In this document: piece after piece, positions 26,027 through 33,908 of the stretch | Numbering within the stretch: the stretch's first letter is position 1 | How the letters are laid out: each line of letters begins with the position of its first letter | Assembly: GCA_009838845.1 (NCBI GenBank) | Contig: VXRD01000003.1 | Location: 1-64,000 of the forward strand | DNA from: Gemmatimonadota bacterium | Lineage (GTDB): Bacteria; Latescibacterota; UBA2968 | DNA: 64,000 nucleotides | Direction: 5' to 3' | Notes under the pieces: generated by a model | Database searches by the model: none | What the model saw: only the letters and a program-made list of their open reading frames with translations | What the model was told of the DNA's origin: nothing | Made by a program: the position numbers and the translations under genes

Positions 26027-26791
26027 TTATTCAGGGTCTTTCAACTGATATGCAATCGCGTAAAATGCCATTGAGTTACCCGTGCGATTTGGCTCGCTCC
26101 GATGCCAGGTGTAATTTGTGAAGAAGAGGCCGTCACCCGGTTTCATTTTGACCAGGACTTCATCGGAGTAATCGATCTGATCCAGGGGGATGCGGTGGCG
26201 CTTAAAGGGTTCATAGGTTTCTTCGCCATTCACACGGGATTTTCTGAACATCGGCGGGTCGTCGTAATAAGATTCGTGTGGCACGAGTTTCCAGCCGATA
26301 TGGCTGCGCGGCATGACCGATAATGCGATGGCGTTTTTTCCCACTTCTTGCATCGGGATCCAGCAATTGCACCCCAATTCGGGATCGATTTTCCAGTACC
26401 ACGAGTCCTGGTGAAAATAACTGCATCCACCTTGCTCAGTGTCAATCCATCCGTGTTTAACCCCTATCTGATCTGTGAAGAGTTCCACATCGCCTCCCAA
26501 AACTCCCGCCATCGCATTTGCCATATTGCAGTGTTCTGCGACTTTAGCAAATACTGCTTCTTCCAGGCCCGGACGTTGAATGCCCTTGGGCACTGGATCG
26601 CCTGATGTGGCGCGGTATATTTCGGGATTGAGGACTTGAAATCTGCCCTTTTGCCAATCTGGCGGATGATCTACTATTTTCCGTACTCGCGCCCAGGCGT
26701 TCGCCATGAGTTCGGCGGGGATCAATCCCTCCACATGGCAGTATCCCTCTTCTCGATACTGTTGGATATGTTGTTCGGTGACTGTGCTCAT
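26027..26791 (-). CDS. phytanoyl-CoA dioxygenase-family protein
   Basis: The protein is 254 residues with the HxD motif in CSYFHQDSWYW, the distal His in TWHRSEPN and the Arg in PNRTGNSMAFYAIAY. It is an Fe(II)/2-oxoglutarate-dependent oxygenase of the PhyH family; in environmental bacteria these act on many small molecules. The start ATG follows AAAGGA. Twelve bases separate it from the next PhyH gene, so the two form a pair. Confidence 0.9.
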   Translation of the reverse strand: MSTVTEQHIQQYREEGYCHVEGLIPAELMANAWARVRKIVDHPPDWQKGRFQVLNPEIYRATSGDPVPKGIQRPGLEEAVFAKVAEHCNMANAMAGVLGGDVELFTDQIGVKHGWIDTEQGGCSYFHQDSWYWKIDPELGCNCWIPMQEVGKNAIALSVMPRSHIGWKLVPHESYYDDPPMFRKSRVNGEETYEPFKRHRIPLDQIDYSDEVLVKMKPGDGLFFTNYTWHRSEPNRTGNSMAFYAIAYQLKDPE

Positions 26792-26802
26792 TCTTTTTCC
26801 TT

Positions 26803-27603
26803 TCAGTCGCTTATCCAGTGTCGGAACAGGGGTTTTGCGTTTTCTGGCAATTCCTCGTAAACCTGGCGGGGTACAGGTTCCTGATCGTTGTCGGTCAAGC
26901 CGGTTTCATCCACCATCATTTTGCGCTCTTCAGACCCGGGCATCAATACGCGCGTGTTCAACCACCAGGGGGCATAGCGAACGACAACGGATACCCGGTC
27001 CTCTTGCGATTGATTGGGGGCGGTTGCGTGCCATATCCGACTGTCCAGCACGAGGACACTTCCCGCCGGACCCGTTGCATTCATCTCGGTTGAATAAGGT
27101 TCGAGCGGATCTACATCTATATTTCCGGTTGGATTATTCGACCATCGGTGGCTGCCCGGCACGATCAATGTGCCGCCATTCTCATGGGTAAAGGGAGATA
27201 ACATCCACAGGGTTGTGATATGCATTACCGCATCTGGATAAGGTGCAAGCACATGCGCGGCGTTGATCTGATTGAACGGCCAGTCTGCATGCCATCTGCC
27301 CCGTGGGTTGTCTCGGCGGTTGATGGTCGCTGAGACATAAGACACTTTGACAAAGGAGCCAAAAAGAGCTTCGAGGATAGCCATCAGCCTTGCGTCTGCG
27401 AGATAGGGCGCGAGGGATTGGTCATAGCGTATAAATCCCGGCACGTGTCCGATGCCCTCTTTTGCGGCCTTTGCTCTGCCGTGTATCCCGGTCGAATGCC
27501 ATACGTGATCGCGTATGGCATCTATCTCATTTTCCGGGATTACGCCTTCTATTACGGTCCAGCCATCTCTGCGGATTCGGTTTAGATCGGTATTTAAACT
27601 CAT
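26803..27603 (-). CDS. phytanoyl-CoA dioxygenase-family protein
   Basis: The protein is 266 residues with HxD in GRWHADWPFN, the distal His in RIWHATAPN and the Arg in QEDRVSVVVRYAPWW. It belongs to the same family as its neighbour at 26027 but is only distantly similar, so it probably has a different substrate. The gene lies 15 bases after the alcohol dehydrogenase on the same strand. Confidence 0.9.
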   Translation of the reverse strand: MSLNTDLNRIRRDGWTVIEGVIPENEIDAIRDHVWHSTGIHGRAKAAKEGIGHVPGFIRYDQSLAPYLADARLMAILEALFGSFVKVSYVSATINRRDNPRGRWHADWPFNQINAAHVLAPYPDAVMHITTLWMLSPFTHENGGTLIVPGSHRWSNNPTGNIDVDPLEPYSTEMNATGPAGSVLVLDSRIWHATAPNQSQEDRVSVVVRYAPWWLNTRVLMPGSEERKMMVDETGLTDNDQEPVPRQVYEELPENAKPLFRHWISD

Positions 27604-27618
27604 AGCGCATCCATTTGG

Positions 27619-28710
27619 TTATATGTCAAATATGATGATCTGCCGGGCGACTTCACCTGCGATCAGAGCCTTAAACGCATCGTCAATATCATCTAAGGAT
27701 ATATTGTGTGAAATCATTTCGTCGATCTTGAGATTGCCCATGAGATACATATCCACATACCGCGGCATATCCACGCGAAAGCGATTGGACCCCATGCTCG
27801 ATCCCTGAATTTTGCGCTCGCGCAAAAAGTTGTGTCCTGTAAGTTCAATTTTAACGCCCTGGGGAATCATGCCAATTATCGTGGCGGTGCCGCCTTCTTC
27901 GAGCATATAAAAACACTGTTCCGCAGTCTGTTTTAAGCCGACGGCTTCAAAAGAGTACGCCACGCCTTTTCCGCCGGTCAGATCCATAATTTGCTCAACG
28001 GGGTCGCCATCATTGGCATTGACCAGGTCTGTCGCGCCCAATTCTCGGGCCAGTTGCAGTTTGGAAGAGACGGTATCTACTGCAATAATACGCCCTGCAC
28101 CGCCTATTCGCGCACCCTGTACAGCACTCAGGCCAATGCCACCGCATCCGACAACGGCTACTGTGCTGCCAGCCTCTACTTTGGCGGTGTTGAGCGCAGC
28201 GCCAACGCCGGTTGTCACACCGCATCCGATCAGGGCTGCTTTGTCCAGTGGCATGTCTTCGCGGACTTTGCATACCGCATTTTCGTGTACCAATAGCTGT
28301 TCTGCATAAGAGGCGAGGTTTGCAAATTGGAAGAACGCTTGATTATCCTGGGATAGGCGCGGTTTATCTGTCTCTTTGCGCTGTGTCGATTCCCTATCTT
28401 CACATAGATTTGGACGTCCGGTGGTGCAGTAGCGACAATGTCCGCAAAAAACCGATAGACAGGTGATTACGTGGTCGCCGGGTTTTACATAGGTCACGTC
28501 TGGCCCGACCGCCTCTATAATGCCCGCTGATTCGTGGCCGAGCACGGCAGGTAGCTCGCAGGTATAAAGTCCTTGCTGATAATGAACATCGCTGTGACAG
28601 ACTCCTGCGGCGGCGGTACGAATCAATACTTCGCGCCCGATTGGATCGGCAATTTCGACATCTTCTACACTTATTGGCTGATGTGCTTCGCGCAAAACAG
28701 CGGCTTTCAT
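27619..28710 (-). CDS. zinc-dependent alcohol dehydrogenase
   Basis: The protein is 363 residues. Catalytic zinc ligands are in GVCHSDVH and GHESAG. Structural-zinc cysteines are in CGHCRYCTTGRPNLC. The Rossmann motif is VGCGGIGLSAVQG with Asp after IIAVD, suggesting NAD. It is of the long-chain class III-like type. The start ATG follows AGGAGG. It lies directly before two PhyH genes, so it may oxidise an alcohol made by them (inference). Element E3 lies right upstream. Confidence 0.9.
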   Translation of the reverse strand: MKAAVLREAHQPISVEDVEIADPIGREVLIRTAAAGVCHSDVHYQQGLYTCELPAVLGHESAGIIEAVGPDVTYVKPGDHVITCLSVFCGHCRYCTTGRPNLCEDRESTQRKETDKPRLSQDNQAFFQFANLASYAEQLLVHENAVCKVREDMPLDKAALIGCGVTTGVGAALNTAKVEAGSTVAVVGCGGIGLSAVQGARIGGAGRIIAVDTVSSKLQLARELGATDLVNANDGDPVEQIMDLTGGKGVAYSFEAVGLKQTAEQCFYMLEEGGTATIIGMIPQGVKIELTGHNFLRERKIQGSSMGSNRFRVDMPRYVDMYLMGNLKIDEMISHNISLDDIDDAFKALIAGEVARQIIIFDI

Positions 28711-28731
28711 TGTGGACCTCCTGTTATGAAT

Positions 28732-28836
28732 GCGAATCTACGAATCAGCGAATCTACGAATCTACGACAGAGTTTGTAATAATTTTGGGTGGTGGAGCGG
28801 GGTTCGTCTATTCGTCTATTCGTCTATTCGTCTATC
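28732..28836. repeat. octamer-array element E3
   Basis: Left arm: CGAATCTA, CGAATCAG, CGAATCTA and CGAATCTA, beginning at 28733. Then about 37 bases of centre with GGGTGGTGGAGCGGGG. Right arm: TTCGTCTA repeated four times (28803-28834). The whole unit is an inverted form of element E4 at 58866 with a matching centre. The stop codon of the gene at 28832 lies in the last unit. Confidence 0.8.
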
Positions 28837-30352
28837 GACCTTCTTCTTCCCAGCGGCGAATCACAATTTTGGGATCGAAATAGGTGTTGTTCGGATAAAA
28901 ATCGGGCAGCGATGAGCGATCCCCCTGTCTCGCACCTTCCAGATGCAATAGTGCGAGTGGTAGCGCGGTATCGATATTCGTTTCGCCTTCCCGACTATCT
29001 GAGACAATCAGGCCATTCACCTGATATTGCCGCAGCAATTGTTCTCCGAGAGAGGTGGCGGACTGCAATAGCGCATTATCGCCTGTTGCCGAGTGGAGTT
29101 CCAATAAACCGAATAACGCGCAGGCGTCGTTTTGTCCTTTGTTTACCCACGCTTCATCACTTGCAGGCGAACCGCCAGATCCAAAATCCACAGGCGCGTT
29201 TAAGTCGCCCCAGCCCATCCCCTGGGCTGTGGAAAAGGCTATTTCTCGAAAACGATCAATGCCGGTCAGATGGTATGCCCGCGCGTAAGATAAGAACATC
29301 AGGCCATTTGCAGGGACTTTTCTCAGCTTTGTGGGCGGACAATAGCCGATTGCTTCATTGCTATTTTCTGGATAGAGGCGGGTGCCGTCATTGATTGCGG
29401 GATAAAAGCTGTGGTCGTTGATATTGTAACAGTGGGTTGCCAGGGCTTCTAAATCCGCGGTTACTACATCGAGAAATGCTTTGCCCTTTTCATTGCCCAG
29501 GACCTCCGCAGCATTGAGAAAGGTGACGGCGGCTCGTCCGTATCGAACCTGGACCACGTTATTGGTGATAACTGTTACTTCGTTAACATCTGTCCGCTCG
29601 CTAAACGGTGATTTGAATGACTCTCGCACCCGACAGGGATCTCGATGATTAAACTGATACCCCGCTAATCCCGTCTCGGGATGCCGGATTTGATCATATC
29701 GGGAAAGTAGATGGTTTGCCCATCTCAAAGGTGTTTCATCGCCTGAGAGCGCGTGTAGTATTGCCCCGCTCAGGATTAAATCGCTTCCCGTGTTGACAAA
29801 GGAAAGCGCGGTGTTCTCCACTATTGGCAATGGGCCTCCTTCAAATTCTGCATCCCACTTTTCACGCCACGCTTCGTAAATTCCGTGTCGGTTAAAGAGC
29901 AAGGTGGACCATTCCCAGATATGCGCGTGCCAGACCGCTTTGACAAAGCGGCGCATGCGTTCGGGATGAACTTTATATAGGTACGCATAATGCGGATAGA
30001 CGCATTTCATTTCGTGATTGCCCAGCACTGGCGCATCTGTCAACAGATCGTAGCTGGTATGGCCGCCCCAGTAGAATAGGTCAGATTCTATATCGTGAAT
30101 TTTATCCAGCGCATAGCCAATCCATTCATCTGCCCGTTTGTGGTATTTGTCCTGCGCGGTCAACGTTCCCAATGCATCCAGTGCCCGCAAAAAATTCTGC
30201 TGACACGCGAGATTGGAAAGCATATTTCCTTCCCAGATCAGCGGCTGCGAGGTCGATAGGTCGAGGCCGTCTGCCAGCATTGCACTGTTTTTGTGTGTGC
30301 AACGCGCAAATACTTCCTGTACGTGTTTATCTACCGCATCGATAAATCCCAT
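28832..30352 (-). CDS. all-helical (alpha/alpha)-barrel-like protein, possibly glycoside hydrolase or lyase
   Basis: The protein is 506 residues. No family is recognised with certainty. It is rich in aromatic residues and helices, with segments such as FYWGGHTSYDLLTDAP, LGNHEMKCVYPHYAYLY, AVWHAHIWEW and FNRHGIYEAW. These resemble (alpha/alpha)6 toroid carbohydrate enzymes, where conserved acidic, His and Trp residues line the cleft. There is no signal peptide. The start follows AAGGAGG. A function in oligosaccharide breakdown is inferred from the neighbours. The stop codon lies inside element E3. Confidence 0.6.
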   Translation of the reverse strand: MGFIDAVDKHVQEVFARCTHKNSAMLADGLDLSTSQPLIWEGNMLSNLACQQNFLRALDALGTLTAQDKYHKRADEWIGYALDKIHDIESDLFYWGGHTSYDLLTDAPVLGNHEMKCVYPHYAYLYKVHPERMRRFVKAVWHAHIWEWSTLLFNRHGIYEAWREKWDAEFEGGPLPIVENTALSFVNTGSDLILSGAILHALSGDETPLRWANHLLSRYDQIRHPETGLAGYQFNHRDPCRVRESFKSPFSERTDVNEVTVITNNVVQVRYGRAAVTFLNAAEVLGNEKGKAFLDVVTADLEALATHCYNINDHSFYPAINDGTRLYPENSNEAIGYCPPTKLRKVPANGLMFLSYARAYHLTGIDRFREIAFSTAQGMGWGDLNAPVDFGSGGSPASDEAWVNKGQNDACALFGLLELHSATGDNALLQSATSLGEQLLRQYQVNGLIVSDSREGETNIDTALPLALLHLEGARQGDRSSLPDFYPNNTYFDPKIVIRRWEEEGR

Positions 30353-30508
30353 GATTGCCCTCCTTGTCTTGATTCAAATAATTATAGCTCCAACAAACAA
30401 AATATCAAAGTGCTCTTACATCCGCTCAACAATCGACTTGACATTGCCGCCCACAGCAAGCATAAATACGTCTCACTTCTTAATTTACTAACTACTTTTG
30501 GAGGTCAT

Positions 30509-31459
30509 ATGTTAAAAGCCGGATTTATCGGAGCTGGGGGGCGCAGTCAGGGCGCGCATTATCCAAATGTCCATCGCCTGGAGCGTGATGTCGAGATGTG
30601 CGCGGTTTGCGAACTCGATGAAGAACGCCTGGATCAGGTTGCGAAAAAATACGAGTTTCCGCAAGTATATACAGATCACAAAAAGATGCTCGGCGAAGCC
30701 GATCTCGATATCATCTATTGCGTTATGAATGAAAAATGGATTTTGCAGACGGCTATTGATTGCATGAATGCGGGCAAACACATTTTTATTGAAAAGCCAC
30801 CTGGCGCCAATCTCGAAGAGACCGAGCAATTGCTCGAGGCGGCGGTGTCCAACAATGTGTTTGCTATGGTTGGGTTCCAGCGGCGCTATACCGCGGTTAC
30901 GCGCGAGGCCATGCGTGTCGTAGCAGAAAAAGGTCCCGTTTCATCTATTGTCACGACATTCAACAAGCAAATGCTCGGTGGCGATGGCAAAGAATTTACT
31001 TCTACTCTGTGGAATGACGTCTGCCATATTGTCGATCTCACGCGCTATATGGCCGGGAGTGAACCCGTGGAGGTGTCCGCCTATCAGGACAAATTTGGTG
31101 GGGAGAGCTATAATAATTACACGGCTCTCATACGTTTTGAGAATAACGCGGTCGGCACCATCCATGGCAATCGCGCTTCTGGTGGGCGCGTGTTGCGCTC
31201 TGAACTGCACGGTGTGGGTATTGGGTGTTATATGAAGATTCCCCAGGAGATCGAGATTCACGAAGACAATCAGGTGCGTACCCTGGGGGGATGGGAAGTT
31301 GATGGCGTGGAAGAGGATGATGTCGCCAGTTACGAGGGTGTTTTGACGATGCACCAGCATTTTGTCGATTGTATCAATAAAAACGAGGTGCCTCACAACG
31401 ACCTGCGAGATGTTATCCATTCCATCCGTCTGGTGGATCAGCTCGAAGCTAAGGAGTAA
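30509..31459 (+). CDS. Gfo/Idh/MocA-family oxidoreductase
   Basis: The protein is 316 residues from ATG 30509 after GGAGG; the longer frame from 30293 is not supported. It has KAGFIGAGGRSQGAH for the nucleotide, MCAVCELDEERL, and HIFIEKPPGANLEE, which carries the family's EKP motif. The middle has DVCHIVDLTRYM. It oxidises or reduces a sugar, inositol or related ring; the substrate is unknown. It converges with dusA, sharing 22 bases at the 3' ends. Confidence 0.85.
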   Translation: MLKAGFIGAGGRSQGAHYPNVHRLERDVEMCAVCELDEERLDQVAKKYEFPQVYTDHKKMLGEADLDIIYCVMNEKWILQTAIDCMNAGKHIFIEKPPGANLEETEQLLEAAVSNNVFAMVGFQRRYTAVTREAMRVVAEKGPVSSIVTTFNKQMLGGDGKEFTSTLWNDVCHIVDLTRYMAGSEPVEVSAYQDKFGGESYNNYTALIRFENNAVGTIHGNRASGGRVLRSELHGVGIGCYMKIPQEIEIHEDNQVRTLGGWEVDGVEEDDVASYEGVLTMHQHFVDCINKNEVPHNDLRDVIHSIRLVDQLEAKE

Positions 31460-32442
31460 ATGTGCTCGGGTGAGTCAACCAGTTCGCCCGCGGCCTCCAA
31501 TACCTCAATCCCAGCATCCTTTTTGTACGCATTTTCGCTGATATATCGCCGCCAGGCTTTTGCACCCGGCATGCCGGCAAATAGCCCTATGAGATGTCGT
31601 GCTATATGGTGCAAGCGCGTACCGCGTTCGAGTTGGTCGGAGACATAGGGCAGATACGCGTGCAGGATTTCGTGTCGAGATGGTATTGGGCGTGTTTCGC
31701 CAAAGAATCGATGGTCGGCATCGGATAGAAAATAGGGGTTTGAGTAGGCTTCCCGCCCGACCATCACGCCATCGACACGCGCCAGATGCGCGGCGGCTTC
31801 GTCGAGCGATGTAATTCCCCCGTTGATTACGATATCCAGATCTGGAAAGTCGCGTTTGATGCGATAGACGATGTCGTAAGATAATGGGGGAATTTCTCTG
31901 TTTTCTTTGGGACTCAGGCCCTGAAGCCATGCTTTGCGCGCGTGAAACGCAAAGATACGGCATCCCGATTCGGCAACGGTCTGGACAAAATGCACCAGTT
32001 CCTGGTAAGAATCGCGATTGTCAACGCCGATTCGCGTTTTCACGGTTACGGGAATATTCACCGCGTCGCGCATTGCGCCTACACCATCGCGCACCCGTTC
32101 GGGTTCTTTCATCAAGTACGCTCCAAAAAGCCCCGATTGCACGCGGTCGCTCGGGCATCCCACATTCAGATTGATCTCATCATATCCCCAGTCTTCACCC
32201 ACTTTGGCGCACTGTGCGAGGTCAGCGGGGTCGCTTCCGCCCAATTGCAGGGCTATGGGGTGTTCAATCGGATCAAATCCCAATAAACGCGTGCGGTCGC
32301 CGTGTATGATTGCGCCGGTGGCAACCATTTCGGTGTATAGCAAAACCCGTTTGGTGATCAGGCGCAGAAAATACCGCTCGTGCCGGTCTGTACAATCCAT
32401 CATGGGCGCGATTGAAAATCGCCTGCTGTTTCCAATAGCCAT
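31438..32442 (-). CDS. dusA: tRNA-dihydrouridine synthase A
   Basis: The protein is 334 residues from ATG 32442 (MAIGNSRRFSIAPMMD). The longer frame would run through a terminator hairpin and is rejected. It has the FMN-dependent Dus features: FSIAPMMDCTDRHERYF, IALQLGGSDP, INLNVGCPSDRVQ with the catalytic Cys, VTVKTRIGVD and VDGVMVGREAY. It reduces uridines in the D-loop of tRNA. No strong ribosome site is seen. The leader between the terminator and the ATG is only about 12 bases, so the transcript may be nearly leaderless. Confidence 0.9.
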   Translation of the reverse strand: MAIGNSRRFSIAPMMDCTDRHERYFLRLITKRVLLYTEMVATGAIIHGDRTRLLGFDPIEHPIALQLGGSDPADLAQCAKVGEDWGYDEINLNVGCPSDRVQSGLFGAYLMKEPERVRDGVGAMRDAVNIPVTVKTRIGVDNRDSYQELVHFVQTVAESGCRIFAFHARKAWLQGLSPKENREIPPLSYDIVYRIKRDFPDLDIVINGGITSLDEAAAHLARVDGVMVGREAYSNPYFLSDADHRFFGETRPIPSRHEILHAYLPYVSDQLERGTRLHHIARHLIGLFAGMPGAKAWRRYISENAYKKDAGIEVLEAAGELVDSPEHIYSLASS

Positions 32443-32453
32443 ATAAAAACTCA

Positions 32454-32492
32454 ACAAAAAAACGAGTCGATTACATGGGCAACCGACTCGTT
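32454..32492 (-). terminator. rho-independent terminator after the 2-hydroxyacid dehydrogenase gene
   Basis: On the minus strand AACGAGTCG, a 14-base loop and CGACTCGTT are followed by seven T. It lies about 20 bases behind the dehydrogenase stop and just before dusA. Confidence 0.8.
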
Positions 32493-32513
32493 TTGGATTA
32501 ATACCAGTGTTTA

Positions 32514-33659
32514 TCACGCATAGGCGGAAAGCCCGACTTCACTTGCATTGACAATACTGGGGGCTGCCTGTGGGGGATTGTCGCCGAGGAAGGGCAACAC
32601 ACCGTCCGGATCTTGCCAGGCGCCATAGCCATTCAGAACACCAGCAACATTTGAGGCCGCCAAAATGGCCATTCCCGAACGAGTCCATATTGTCGCCGAT
32701 GCAATATGCGGTACAATGACCACATTGGGCAACTCTTTAAGCCCGGGTTTCATCAGGGGTTCGTCTTCAAATACATCGAGGCCGACTTTGAAATCGGGAT
32801 GGGTTTGGCAGTGTGCGACCAGTGCGACTTCGTCGATGACCGGGCCTCGGCTGGCGTTGATGAGTATCGCATTGTCCTTCATCAGTGCAAGACGCTCGGT
32901 GTTCATCAAGTGGAAGGTGGTGTCATCCAGTAGTGGATGTAAGCTGACCACATCGGCAACTCTCAACACGTCTTCGACCGAGTCCAAACGCCGACAGGTT
33001 ATGGGTTCATCGCCTTGAGCTTTTAAGAATTCGCCATAAGCCGCGATATAATTTTCCATGTATTCATTGGGGTACGGGTCAAAATAAACCACGTTCATCT
33101 TGAACCCTTCGGACATCATTTTGGCATAAGCACAGCCGATGCGACCAGCGCCAATTACGCCGACTGTTTTTCCGGTCATCAATTCGCCCAAATAAAGCGT
33201 AGGCAACCAGCCGTGATATTTTTCGGCGCGCATAAAAGCGTCGGCTTCGATTACCCGACGCGCTGCTGAAAAGGTGAGGGAGACGGCCATTTCCGCGGTG
33301 GTCTCGGTCAATACACCCGGCGTATTGCCCACCGGTATGCCGTATTTTGTCGCTACGCCAACATCTACATTATTGTATCCCACGGCATAGTTGGAATACG
33401 CTTTGCCTCCCGCATTCTTGAGGGCGGTAAACAGTTCTTCACCCCACTTTTCCGTCAATTGTCCGATTACGCCATCGCATTGATCGCCGATTTTGTCTTT
33501 GATTTCTTCGACACTCAAAATTTCTGTGGATGTGCCAATCTCTACGCGGCAATCAGCAGCGGTGAGTATCTCAAGCCAGCGGTCGCCGGGCAATTCTTTG
33601 GTTACGACTACGCGCTTGCTGCCCGATTCGTTGTGTGTTCTCCAGTCATTGGTGCTCAA
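32514..33659 (-). CDS. D-2-hydroxyacid dehydrogenase, hydroxypyruvate reductase type
   Basis: The protein is 381 residues and starts at a TTG with AAGGAGG seven bases upstream. It has NYAVGYNNVDV, GVLTETTAEMAVSL, TVGVIGAGRIGCAYAKMM, the catalytic Arg in NASRGPVIDE, Glu in DVFEDEP and His in VPHIASAT. These segments are strikingly close to plant peroxisomal hydroxypyruvate reductase HPR1, which reduces hydroxypyruvate to glycerate with NADH. That function is likely but not proven. It sits in an island with other dehydrogenases. Confidence 0.85.
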   Translation of the reverse strand: MSTNDWRTHNESGSKRVVVTKELPGDRWLEILTAADCRVEIGTSTEILSVEEIKDKIGDQCDGVIGQLTEKWGEELFTALKNAGGKAYSNYAVGYNNVDVGVATKYGIPVGNTPGVLTETTAEMAVSLTFSAARRVIEADAFMRAEKYHGWLPTLYLGELMTGKTVGVIGAGRIGCAYAKMMSEGFKMNVVYFDPYPNEYMENYIAAYGEFLKAQGDEPITCRRLDSVEDVLRVADVVSLHPLLDDTTFHLMNTERLALMKDNAILINASRGPVIDEVALVAHCQTHPDFKVGLDVFEDEPLMKPGLKELPNVVIVPHIASATIWTRSGMAILAASNVAGVLNGYGAWQDPDGVLPFLGDNPPQAAPSIVNASEVGLSAYA

Positions 33660-33780
33660 AATACATCCTCCTTAAATTATGCGTTTTATTCAGAAAATTG
33701 CGAATGCGAAATATAACTAATCAAAGCGTTTGTTTCAAGTAATTCTCGCTGTACGGAAAAATGAAACGCGAGGTTTTGAT

Positions 33781-33814
33781 TGTCATTGCGGCATGGTTTT
33801 AGCCGCAATCCAGA
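33781..33814. repeat. 34-bp palindromic repeat, copy 1
   Basis: TTGCGGC, ATGGTTTTA, GCCGCAA within TGTC...TCCAGA. It is identical for 34 bases to 62821-62854. Related hairpins with the same outer bases are at 33824-33864 and 35880-35904. Confidence 0.85.
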
Positions 33815-33823
33815 GGTTGTAAT

Positions 33824-33864
33824 TGTAGCATGGCCCCTGCTTAAGGCATGCTTTAGCCGCTACA
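33824..33864. repeat. related palindrome TGTAGC...GCTACA
   Basis: TGTAGC and GCTACA form the outer stem and an inner GCATGC is present. It lies 10 bases from the 34-bp palindrome and shares its ATG...TTTAGCC core. Confidence 0.6.
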
Positions 33865-33908
33865 CACAGCATAACGCCAGTAATCCAGTCTATTAGATAA
33901 AACAAATA

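Noticed and set aside
10858-33659. One large operon of the catabolic genes
   Set aside because: Strands change several times, with terminators at 19079 and 32454, so it is an island of several units.
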